A stretch of 64,000 bases of DNA from CALEMW01 sp964343835 (GTDB lineage: Bacteria; Krumholzibacteriota; Krumholzibacteriia; LZORAL124-64-63): positions 13,034 to 77,033 of the forward strand of contig CAYFKR010000018.1 in NCBI GenBank assembly GCA_964343835.1, written 5' to 3'. Positions within the stretch are counted from its first letter, which is position 1. Every line of letters starts with the position of its first letter. A program made the translations under genes and the position numbers. Under the pieces are notes generated by a model. The model was not told where the DNA came from. It ran no database searches and saw nothing but the letters and a program-made list of their open reading frames with translations. Of the stretch, positions 36,952-45,112 are shown piece after piece.

Positions 36952-39321
36952 ATGACCACGCAGATCCGCAAGGTGGCGGTGCTGGGCTCGGGCGTGATGG
37001 GCAGCGCCATCGCCGCCCACTTCGCCAACGCCGGCATCCCGTCGCTGGTGCTGGACATCGTGCCGCCGGGCCTGGGCGACGACGCCTCCCGCGCCGAGCG
37101 CAACGCCATCGTCGACGGCGCCGTGAAGGCCATGGCCAAGGCCAAGCCCTCCCCCCTGTTCACGAAGGACCGCCTCTCGCTCATCGAGACCGGCAACTTC
37201 GACGACGACCTCCCCCGCATCGCCGACGCCGACTGGGTCATCGAGGTGGTGAAGGAGGACCTGGAGATCAAGAAGCTGGTGCTCGGCAACGCCGCGCCCC
37301 ACGTGGCCGACGGCGCCTGGCTCTCCACCAACACCTCCGGCCTGTCCCTGGCGGCCATGAACGAGGTCCTGCCCGAGGCCCTCCGCCCCCGCTTCCTGGG
37401 CACCCACTTCTTCAATCCGCCCCGGTACATGAAGCTGCTGGAGCTGATCCCCACGGCCGACACCGACGCCGACGTGCTCGCCGCCGTTTCCGACTTCTCG
37501 GCCAAGGTGCTGGGCAAGGGCATCGTGCTGGCCAAGGACACGCCCAACTTCATCGCCAACCGCGTGGGCGTGCACGCCATGATGGTGACCATGAAGGTGA
37601 TGGAGGAGATGGGCCTGACCGTCGAGGAGATCGACGCCCTGACCGGTCCCGCCCTGGGCCGCCCCAAGACCGCCACCTTCAAGCTGGCCGACCTGGTGGG
37701 CCTGGACACGTTCCTGCACGTTGCGGAGAACGTCCACGCCGCCGCGGCGGACGACGAGGCCCGCGACGTCTTCGCTCCCCCCGCCTTCCTGACGGCCATG
37801 GTCGAGAAGGGCCTGCTGGGCCGCAAGAGCGGCGGCGGGTTCTACCGCATGACCAGGGACGACGACGGCCGCAAGGCCATCCTCACCCTGGATCTCGGCA
37901 GCCTCGACTACCGCGAGAAGGCCAAGGCCTCCTTCGGCGAGCTCGCCCAGGCCAAGACCATGGAGGACCTGCCCGAGCGCCTGCGCTTCCTGGCCTTCGG
38001 CAAGGGCCGGGCGTCGGAGATCGTGTGGGCCCTGCTGGCGCCCACCTTCAGCTACTGCGCCATGCGCGTGGGCGGCATCTGCGACGACGCTGCGGCCGTG
38101 GACCGCGCCGTGCGCTGGGGCTTCAACTGGACCCTCGGCCCCTTCGAGGTCTGGGACGCCCTGGGCTTCCGCCCCGTGGTCGAGAAACTCCGCGAGGGCG
38201 GCCACCCGCTGCCCGCCTGGGTCGACGCCCTCTACGACGCCGGCGCAGAGTCCCTCTACCTCGACGGCCAGGCGCCCACCGCCACGCCGGGCGAACGCAT
38301 CGCTCCGGCCACCGACCCCCGCGCCTTCGACTTCGAGATCCTCCGCGCCGCCGGCAACGAGGTCCGCCGCAACCCCGGCGCGTCCCTGCTGGACCTCGGC
38401 GACGGCGTGCTCTGCCTGGAATTCCACAGCAAGATGAACGTGCTGGGCCAGGACCAGATCTCCATGCTCATGACCGCCTGCGACATGGTCGAGGCCGACT
38501 GGCGCGGCCTGGTGGTGGCCAACCAGGGCGAGAACTTCTCCGCCGGCGCCAACCTCATGATGCTGATGATGGAGGCCATGGAGGGCAACTGGGAGGACAT
38601 CGACATGATCGTCCGGGCCTTCCAGCGTGCCACCGACCGCCTCGAGTTCTGCGGTGCGCCGGTGGTCTGCGCCCCTCACGGCCTGACCCTGGGCGGCGGC
38701 TGCGAGGTCACCATGGGCGGCGACGCCGTCCGGGCCGCGGCCGAGACCTACATCGGCCTGGTGGAGTTCGGCGCGGGCGTGGTGCCCGCCGGCGGCGGCT
38801 GTGTCCGCGTGTACCGCAACAACGTGGCCCTGCTCCACGACAGGCGCGACCTGCAGCCGGCCCTGCGCGCGGCCTTCGAGACCATCGGCATGGCCAAGGT
38901 GGCCACCAGCGCCGCCGAGGCGCCTGGTCTGGGCTACCTGAAGCGCGGCGACTCCTGGTCCATGAACCGCGACCTGCAGATCGCCGACGCCAAGGACATG
39001 GCCCTGCGCATGGCCGACGCCGGCTACGTGCCCCCCACCCCGGATCCCGCGATCCCGGTCATGGGCCGCAACGGCGTGGCCCTGTGCGAGTCGGTGCTCT
39101 TCAACATGGAAGAGGCCGGCTTCGTCAGCGCCCACGACCACAAGATCGGCGGCTACCTGGCGCGGATCCTGTCCGGCGGCGACGTGCCCGGCCCGACCAC
39201 CGTGTCGCACCAGCACATGCTGGACCTGGAGCGCGAGTACTTCCTGAAGCTCTGCGGCGAGCGCAAGACGCTCGAGCGCATGCAGAGCATCCTGAAGACC
39301 GGCAAACCCCTCAGGAACTAA
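36952..39321 (+). CDS. fadN: 3-hydroxyacyl-CoA dehydrogenase / enoyl-CoA hydratase, FadN-type
   Basis: A 789-residue bifunctional beta-oxidation enzyme. The dehydrogenase half comes first: NAD turn KVAVLGSGVMGSAIAAHFANAG, catalytic His152 in LGTHFFNPPRYMKLLELIP, and KDTPNFIANRVG. The hydratase half is C-terminal: GENFSAGANLMMLMMEAME and APHGLTLGGGCEVTMGGD with YIGLVEFGAGVVPAGGG. This order is the reverse of Escherichia coli FadB and matches Bacillus FadN, which has the same length. Reactions: hydration of trans-2-enoyl-CoA and oxidation of L-3-hydroxyacyl-CoA. ATG 36952 follows GGGAG. First gene of the fadN-fadA-fadE operon. Confidence 0.92.
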   Translation: MTTQIRKVAVLGSGVMGSAIAAHFANAGIPSLVLDIVPPGLGDDASRAERNAIVDGAVKAMAKAKPSPLFTKDRLSLIETGNFDDDLPRIADADWVIEVVKEDLEIKKLVLGNAAPHVADGAWLSTNTSGLSLAAMNEVLPEALRPRFLGTHFFNPPRYMKLLELIPTADTDADVLAAVSDFSAKVLGKGIVLAKDTPNFIANRVGVHAMMVTMKVMEEMGLTVEEIDALTGPALGRPKTATFKLADLVGLDTFLHVAENVHAAAADDEARDVFAPPAFLTAMVEKGLLGRKSGGGFYRMTRDDDGRKAILTLDLGSLDYREKAKASFGELAQAKTMEDLPERLRFLAFGKGRASEIVWALLAPTFSYCAMRVGGICDDAAAVDRAVRWGFNWTLGPFEVWDALGFRPVVEKLREGGHPLPAWVDALYDAGAESLYLDGQAPTATPGERIAPATDPRAFDFEILRAAGNEVRRNPGASLLDLGDGVLCLEFHSKMNVLGQDQISMLMTACDMVEADWRGLVVANQGENFSAGANLMMLMMEAMEGNWEDIDMIVRAFQRATDRLEFCGAPVVCAPHGLTLGGGCEVTMGGDAVRAAAETYIGLVEFGAGVVPAGGGCVRVYRNNVALLHDRRDLQPALRAAFETIGMAKVATSAAEAPGLGYLKRGDSWSMNRDLQIADAKDMALRMADAGYVPPTPDPAIPVMGRNGVALCESVLFNMEEAGFVSAHDHKIGGYLARILSGGDVPGPTTVSHQHMLDLEREYFLKLCGERKTLERMQSILKTGKPLRN

Positions 39322-39334
39322 GGAGAGCAGAGCA

Positions 39335-40519
39335 ATGAGAGAAGTCGTCGTCGCCCTGGCCCTCCGCACCCCCGTGAGCAAGGCCTTCAAGGGCTCCTTC
39401 GCACAGACGCGCCCCGACACCCTGGGCGCCGCCGCAGTTCGCGGCATCCTCGAGCAGGCTCCCGGCCTGGATCCGGCGCGTATCGGCGACGTGATCATGG
39501 GCTGCGCCATGCCCGAGGCCGAGCAGGGCATGAACGTGGGCCGCAACATCGCGCTGCTGGCCGGCCTGCCCGACGAGGTGCCGGGCATGACCGTCAACCG
39601 GTTCTGCTCGTCCGGCCTGGAGACCGTCAACCTGGGCGCCCTGAAGATCGCGGCGGGCCAGGAGGACGTGATCATCGCCGGCGGCACCGAATCCATGACC
39701 ATGATCCCCATGGGCGGGCTGCGCTACCTGCCGAGCCCCGAGCTCGTCGAACGCGACCCCGGCACCTACCTGAACATGGGCCTGACCGCCGAGCGGCTGG
39801 CCGTGGACGACGTGATCGATCGCGCTGCCCAGGACGCCTTCGCCGCCGCCAGCCACGCCAAGGCCGTGGCGGCCATCGGTGCCGGCAAGTTCGCGGCGGA
39901 GATCGTGCCCGTGGCCACCGCCGTGTCCAAGCCCGACGCCAAGGGCAAGCCCCAGGTGATCGAGCTGAACGTCGACACCGACGAGGGCCCCCGCGCCGAC
40001 ACCAGCGCCGAGGCCCTCGCGAAACTCAGGCCCGCCTTCAAGCAGGGCGGCACCGTGACCGCCGGCAACGCCAGCCAGATGAGCGACGGCGCCGCCGCGG
40101 TCCTGCTGACCACCCCGGAAGTGTGTGCGGACCTGGGCCTGGAGCCCCTGGCCCGCTTCGTGACCTACGCCGTGGCCGGCGTGGAGCCGGAGATCATGGG
40201 CATCGGCCCCGTGAAGGCCGTGCCCAAGGCCCTGGCCCAGGCGGACCTCAAGCTGACGGACATGGACGTGATCGAGCTCAACGAGGCGTTCGCGGCCCAG
40301 AGCCTGAGCGTCCTCAAGCGCCTGAAGCTGGATGCCGATGACGAACGCATCAATCCCAACGGCGGCGCCATCGCCCTCGGTCACCCCCTGGGCTGCACCG
40401 GCGCCAAGCTCACCGCCACCGCCCTGCACGAGCTGAAGCGCAGGGGCGGACGCTACGCCATGGTGACCATGTGCATCGGCACCGGCATGGGCGCCGCGGG
40501 GATCTTCGAAGCCCTCTAG
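39335..40519 (+). CDS. fadA: Acetyl-CoA acyltransferase (3-ketoacyl-CoA thiolase)
   Basis: A 394-residue thiolase, the last step of the beta-oxidation cycle: 3-ketoacyl-CoA plus CoA gives acetyl-CoA and the shortened acyl-CoA. Nucleophile Cys91 is in NRFCSSGLETV, His350 in GGAIALGHPLGCTGAK and Cys380 in TMCIGTGMGAAGIFE. It begins 13 bp after fadN with a GGAGAG ribosome site and shares its operon. Confidence 0.93.
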   Translation: MREVVVALALRTPVSKAFKGSFAQTRPDTLGAAAVRGILEQAPGLDPARIGDVIMGCAMPEAEQGMNVGRNIALLAGLPDEVPGMTVNRFCSSGLETVNLGALKIAAGQEDVIIAGGTESMTMIPMGGLRYLPSPELVERDPGTYLNMGLTAERLAVDDVIDRAAQDAFAAASHAKAVAAIGAGKFAAEIVPVATAVSKPDAKGKPQVIELNVDTDEGPRADTSAEALAKLRPAFKQGGTVTAGNASQMSDGAAAVLLTTPEVCADLGLEPLARFVTYAVAGVEPEIMGIGPVKAVPKALAQADLKLTDMDVIELNEAFAAQSLSVLKRLKLDADDERINPNGGAIALGHPLGCTGAKLTATALHELKRRGGRYAMVTMCIGTGMGAAGIFEAL

Positions 40520-40531
40520 ATTGGAGACGTG

Positions 40532-42322
40532 ATGAGCGAGACCAGAAGCTATCCCACCGGCGGCGAGTTCCTGCTGAGCGAGACCGCGCCGGCCGATGTG
40601 TTCACGCCGGAGGACTTCGACGAGAACCAGCGCATGATCGCCCAGGCGGCCCGCGACTTCATCGACCAGAAGATCGCACCCCGCAGCGAGCAGCTCGAGT
40701 ACGAGGGCGACACCTCCCTCGGCGAGCCCCTCCTGAAGGAGGCCGGCGAGATGGGCCTGCTGATGGTGGACGTGCCGCAGCGCTTCGGCGGTATGGGCGC
40801 GGACAAGGCCACCATCATGGTGGTCAGCGAGGTCATCTCGTGGTCCGGCAGCTTCGCCGTGACCCACGGCGCCCAGAGCGGCATCGGTACGCTGCCCATC
40901 GTGTACTTCGGCACGCAGGAGCAGAAGGAGAAGTATCTCCCGAAGCTCGCCACCGGCGAACTGCTCACGGCCTACGCCCTGACCGAGCAGGACAGCGGGT
41001 CCGACGCCCTGGCAGCCGCCACCACCGCCGTGATGAACGACGCCGGCACCCACTTCGTGCTCAACGGCGTGAAGCAGTTCATCACCAACGCGGCCTACGC
41101 CGACATGTTCATCATCTTCGCCAAGATCGACGGCGAGCACTTCTCGGCCTTCATCGTGGAGAAGGACTTCGGCGGCGTGAGCATCGGCGCCGAGGAGAAG
41201 AAGATGGGCATCAAGGGCAGCAGCACCTGCCAGGTGATCCTGGAGGACTGCCACGTACCCGTGGAGAACCTGCTGGGCGAGCCCGGCAAGGGCCACGTGA
41301 TCGCCTTCAACATCCTGAACGTGGGACGCTTCAAGCTGGGCGCCAGCTCCGTGGGCGGCTGCAAGATCGCCCTGGAGCACGCTGTGCCCTACACCAGCGA
41401 GCGTCACCAGTTCGGGGTGCCCATCAACAGCTTCGGGCTGATCCGAGCCAAGATCGCCGACGTGGCGGCACGCACGTTCCTGTCCGAGTCCATGGTCTAC
41501 CGCACCGCCGGCCTGCTGGACACGGCCATCGCCACCCTCGACAAGGGAGCCGACGACTACGACCTGCAGTCGATCCTGAAGGTCGAGGAGTTCAGCATCG
41601 AGTGCTCGATGATCAAGGTCTTCGCCACCGAGGCCATGGCCCTCGCGGGCGAGGAGGGCGTGCAGATGCTGGGCGGCTACGGCTACTGCTCCGAGTACCC
41701 GCTGGAGCGCCTGTACCGCGACGAGCGCATCAACCGCATCTTCGAGGGCACCAACGAGATCAACCGCATGATCATCCCCGGCATGCTGATGCGGAAGGCC
41801 CTGAAGGGCGAGCTGCCCCTGCTGAAGGCCGCCGAGGCCGTGGCCGGCGAGCTGCTGGAGATCCCGTCGTTCGGCGACGTGGGCGAGCCCGCGTTCCTGG
41901 AGGACGAGGCCAAGCTGGTGGCCAACATGAAGAAGACGGCCCTGGCCGCCCTCGGCATCGCCGCCCGCACCTTCGGCGAGAAGCTCAAGGACCACCAGGA
42001 GGTGCTGGCCGACGTGGCCGACATCCTGACCGAGGCCTACGCCTGTGAAAGCGCCCTGCTGCGCACCCTCAAGCAGGCCGAGCGCGACGGCGAGGATTCA
42101 GCGACCCTGATGGCCGACATGCTCACCCTCTCGGTCCACGACTCCATGGAGCGCGTGGGCGTGAAGGCCCGCCAGGCCCTGGCCAACACCCTGGAGGGTG
42201 ACGAACTGCGCACCATGGGCGCCGGCCTGCGGCGCCTGGTGAAGCACGATCCGGTGGGGCGGGAGGCGTTGCACGGGAGGATCGCGGAGGCCGTGATCTA
42301 CGCCGGTAAGTATCCGCTCTAG
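40532..42322 (+). CDS. fadE: Acyl-CoA dehydrogenase, FadE-type (long-chain)
   Basis: A 596-residue flavoprotein that makes the first double bond of beta-oxidation. Motifs: AYALTEQDSGSDALAAATTAV and KQFITNAAYADMFIIFAKID (FAD site), KMGIKGSSTCQVILEDCHVP, and RIFEGTNEINRMIIPGMLMR, where Glu405 is the likely catalytic base. A C-terminal extension of ~170 residues makes it longer than short-chain enzymes and like Bacillus FadE. ATG 40532 is 5 nt after TTGGAG; the GTG three bases earlier is less likely. The order fadN-fadA-fadE is that of Bacillus subtilis. Confidence 0.92.
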   Translation: MSETRSYPTGGEFLLSETAPADVFTPEDFDENQRMIAQAARDFIDQKIAPRSEQLEYEGDTSLGEPLLKEAGEMGLLMVDVPQRFGGMGADKATIMVVSEVISWSGSFAVTHGAQSGIGTLPIVYFGTQEQKEKYLPKLATGELLTAYALTEQDSGSDALAAATTAVMNDAGTHFVLNGVKQFITNAAYADMFIIFAKIDGEHFSAFIVEKDFGGVSIGAEEKKMGIKGSSTCQVILEDCHVPVENLLGEPGKGHVIAFNILNVGRFKLGASSVGGCKIALEHAVPYTSERHQFGVPINSFGLIRAKIADVAARTFLSESMVYRTAGLLDTAIATLDKGADDYDLQSILKVEEFSIECSMIKVFATEAMALAGEEGVQMLGGYGYCSEYPLERLYRDERINRIFEGTNEINRMIIPGMLMRKALKGELPLLKAAEAVAGELLEIPSFGDVGEPAFLEDEAKLVANMKKTALAALGIAARTFGEKLKDHQEVLADVADILTEAYACESALLRTLKQAERDGEDSATLMADMLTLSVHDSMERVGVKARQALANTLEGDELRTMGAGLRRLVKHDPVGREALHGRIAEAVIYAGKYPL

Positions 42323-42342
42323 GCGAGCCGTGTCAGACAAGA

Positions 42343-42374
42343 AGAGGGGGCACCCGATGGGTGCCCCCTCTTTA
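42343..42374. terminator. Bidirectional terminator after fadE
   Basis: A 13-bp perfect stem (AGAGGGGGCACCC, arms 42343-42355 and 42359-42371) with a GAT loop, followed by TTAG. It also serves the convergent carboxypeptidase gene, whose stop is at 42392. Confidence 0.9.
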
Positions 42375-42391
42375 GCTTTGCGGATACTGCT

Positions 42392-44938
42392 CTATTTAAG
42401 GAGCACGGCCTTCACCGACTCCACAACTCCCCCAGCCCGCATCCGCACGAAGTACGTGCCACTGGCCTGAGGCTGCCCGTCGCTCGCGCGACCGTCCCAC
42501 ACCAGGGCGTGCTCGCCGGCGGCCAGGCGGCCGTCCACCAGCGTCCGCACCAGGCGGCCGGTCACGTCGAAGACGTCCACGCGGGCGTCGCCGGCCTGCG
42601 CCAGGGCGAAGACCACGCGGGTCTGCGGATTGAAGGGGTTAGGGAAGACGCCGTCGAGGCGGGCGACGACCGGCGGTCCGTCGACGCCGGTCACGAGCTC
42701 GCCCTCACCCTCGATCAGGAAGTCGTCGAAGTAGAAGCCGTCTTTCTGGATCGAGCCGTCGCTGACCAGGCGGAAGCGGAAGCGCACGTCCGTCATGCCG
42801 ATCCACGGGGCCAGGTCGACCGTGTTGTGGACCCAGCTGGACTGGACGCCCTCGAAGAAGGGCTCGCCCGCGTCCTGGGCACCCTGACCGCTGCCGCTCT
42901 GGGTGTAGTTGGTGACGACCCTGGTCCAGGATGCGCCGCCGTCGGTGGACACGTCGAACGACACGCCGTCCCAGTTGGCCTCGATGTTCCACTTGGCCTC
43001 GAACGACACGGTTCCGTTGTCCATGCCCGACAGGTCCACGCCGGCGTCCATCTCGCAGGCCGTGTCGGCGTTGGACGTGTAGTTGGCGGCGGGGCTGTCG
43101 CTCATGCCGTAGGCCGAGCCGCCGGCGCCGGGAGCCTCGAGGGCCCAGCCGGTCCAGCCGTCCGCGACGCCGCCCTCGAAATCGGTCTCGAAGGGCGTGA
43201 TGGTGGTGGTGATGCCCAGGGTCACGTCGGGAGCCGTCACCGAGGAGGCGTCCACGGTCACGAGCTGCTCGACGGTGGCGTGGGAGGCGGCGCTGTAGAC
43301 GAGCTTGTAGTCGCCGTACACCAGGCCGGGCAGGGTGTAGGAACCGTCGCCGGCGCTGCTGTAGACCGTGGCCGTCAGCACGTTGAGCGGGTGGGTGTAG
43401 GCGTCGACCCGCGCCGCGATGGGCGTGCCGCCCGTCTCGTACACGAAGCCGTCCACGGCGCCGGTGGCCACGGGGTCGAGGACCACGTCGAGCACCGTCG
43501 GGGTACCCCAGACGGTGGACACGCCGGTGACGGTCTGGGTGATGTAGCCGTAGGCCTCGAAGGTGAGGTCGTAGGTGCCGGTGTCCAGCAGCTTGTAGTA
43601 GTCGCCGTTCCCGGGATCGGTATGGACCGTCATGGAGTTGCCGACCACCGTGACGGTGGCGTCCAGGGGCAGCCCGGTGTCGGAGCCCGTCACGATGCCG
43701 TTCACTCCGTAGCGGGCCGACTTGCAGTAGTGCATCAGGCTCTCGCGGTTGTCGTCCCAGAACCCGATGAGCGTACTGGCCGAGGGCCACTTGGTGTTGG
43801 ACACCTCGAGGGTCACGTCGATGCAGTCGGTCTGGTCGTAGCTCCAGTCCTGGAGGGTCCCCGTCGCCACGTACCAGTCGGCGCCGTTGGTGATGCCCTG
43901 GGGGAAGGAGCCGTTGTACATGGGCAGGTTGTAGGTGGAGTACTCCAGGCTCATGGCGATCAGGGCCGGGTCATCGTCGGACAGCGTGTAGGTCCAGTCC
44001 CAGGGGTAGTTGGCCACCAGGGCGCCGCCGTGGAAGTTCAGGCTGATCACGAAGTTCTGGCCCACGGAGTAGTTCATCATGTTCTGGTTCTCGATCTCGC
44101 GGGACGGGTGGGTGCCCGCCGGGAGCTCGTAGTTCCGGTTGAGATCCACGCCGTTGGCGTTGTAGCGCTGGCCCAGCACCGTGCCGTCGGGGTTGTGACT
44201 CGGCATGATGTGGATCTCGTAGTTGTCCACCAGGTAGGTGACGTCCTCGTAGCCGGCCTGGCCGTAGTTCGAGGTCAGGTACTCGGCGAAGTCGAGCATC
44301 AGCACCAAGCCCACGACCTCGTCGCCGTGCATGCTCGACGACAGACGGATCTCCGGCTCGGCCTCGTTCACGTTCACGTTCGCGGAGACGACGATGCCCC
44401 ACAGCTCGCGCCCCTGCACCGACGATCCCCACTGGAACGTACGGGCCAGGGTCGGGTAAGCGGTCTCGACGGCATCGAGAATGGTCCCGATCTCAGCGTG
44501 GTTCGGGTAGTAGTTGTAGGGGTAGGCCTTCTGCACCGAGGCCTTGCCCTCGGCCATGTCGCGCCACAGGCGCTCGGCCTCCTCGCGGCCCTCGCGATCC
44601 AGATCGCGCACGCGCACGGGGCTCCACCCGGCGGCGACCAGGGCGTCGAACTCGGCGTCGGTGACGCGGGTCTCCAGCACCACGGTGCGGCTCTTGAGGT
44701 CGCCCTCGAAGCCCACGTCGGAGCGGTCGAACGCCGCGATGGGCACGGCCGTCAGCAGGGCGTCGAGCTCCTCGAGATCCGCGAGTTCCACGCGGACCGG
44801 AGCGTCGGTCCAGGTCTTCTCCACCCACATCGGCAGACCGTTGCGGTCCAGGGGAGGCTCGAAGGCGAAGGAGGCGATGGCGGAGAGCAGCACGATCGCC
44901 AGAATGGCGGATCGGACCGTACGGTTGGCGCTGGGCAT
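42392..44938 (-). CDS. Secreted M14 zinc carboxypeptidase with FlgD-like tail
   Basis: An 848-residue exported metallocarboxypeptidase. ATG 44938 follows a GGAG and opens the signal peptide (RSAILAIVLLSAIASFAF). After a ~150-residue propeptide, the M14 domain shows the zinc pair His204/Glu207 in SSMHGDEVVG, substrate residues in VDLNRNYELPAGTHPSR, zinc His in ISLNFHGGALVANYPWDW and the catalytic Glu in CIDVTLEVSN. Behind it come carboxypeptidase-regulatory-like sandwiches (ATVTVVGNSMTVHTDPGNGDYY and a second copy) and a MAM/immune-inhibitor-A-like sandwich (SFEAKWNIEANWDGVSFDVS). A FlgD-like Ig domain (~762-848, FPNPFNPQTRVVFAL) ends KAVLLK. Role: extracellular trimming of peptides, alongside the S8 and C25 proteases. 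Confidence 0.92.
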   Translation of the reverse strand: MPSANRTVRSAILAIVLLSAIASFAFEPPLDRNGLPMWVEKTWTDAPVRVELADLEELDALLTAVPIAAFDRSDVGFEGDLKSRTVVLETRVTDAEFDALVAAGWSPVRVRDLDREGREEAERLWRDMAEGKASVQKAYPYNYYPNHAEIGTILDAVETAYPTLARTFQWGSSVQGRELWGIVVSANVNVNEAEPEIRLSSSMHGDEVVGLVLMLDFAEYLTSNYGQAGYEDVTYLVDNYEIHIMPSHNPDGTVLGQRYNANGVDLNRNYELPAGTHPSREIENQNMMNYSVGQNFVISLNFHGGALVANYPWDWTYTLSDDDPALIAMSLEYSTYNLPMYNGSFPQGITNGADWYVATGTLQDWSYDQTDCIDVTLEVSNTKWPSASTLIGFWDDNRESLMHYCKSARYGVNGIVTGSDTGLPLDATVTVVGNSMTVHTDPGNGDYYKLLDTGTYDLTFEAYGYITQTVTGVSTVWGTPTVLDVVLDPVATGAVDGFVYETGGTPIAARVDAYTHPLNVLTATVYSSAGDGSYTLPGLVYGDYKLVYSAASHATVEQLVTVDASSVTAPDVTLGITTTITPFETDFEGGVADGWTGWALEAPGAGGSAYGMSDSPAANYTSNADTACEMDAGVDLSGMDNGTVSFEAKWNIEANWDGVSFDVSTDGGASWTRVVTNYTQSGSGQGAQDAGEPFFEGVQSSWVHNTVDLAPWIGMTDVRFRFRLVSDGSIQKDGFYFDDFLIEGEGELVTGVDGPPVVARLDGVFPNPFNPQTRVVFALAQAGDARVDVFDVTGRLVRTLVDGRLAAGEHALVWDGRASDGQPQASGTYFVRMRAGGVVESVKAVLLK

Positions 44939-45020
44939 GGGCGCTCCATCCTCGTGAGTCGGGTATTGGTGCGGCGTCGTGGCGGGAGGACGCAGGGGCC
45001 GTTTCGACCCTGACCGATCA

Positions 45021-45026
45021 ATTATA
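45021..45026 (-). promoter_or_regulatory. Predicted -10 element for the M14 carboxypeptidase gene
   Basis: The minus strand reads GGTATAATTG (TATAAT, complement of 45021-45026), about 80 bp before ATG 44938. The best -35 candidate is poor (TTTATG at 17 bp), so only the -10 is proposed. Confidence 0.4.
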
Positions 45027-45063
45027 CCGCATTTTTGCACAATCATAAAGCGGCGTCGGAAAC

Positions 45064-45098
45064 GAAAAGGAGGGGCCCGGCCTGGGCCGGACCCCTCC
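45064..45098 (-). terminator. Intrinsic terminator of the C25 protease gene
   Basis: On the minus strand a long stem (GGAGGGGTCCGGCC paired with GGCCGGGCCCCTCC, one G.U pair; arms 45085-45098 and 45069-45082) is followed by TTTTCGTTT. It stands 15 bp past the stop codon. Confidence 0.88.
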
Positions 45099-45112
45099 CC
45101 ACTCGGTGATGC

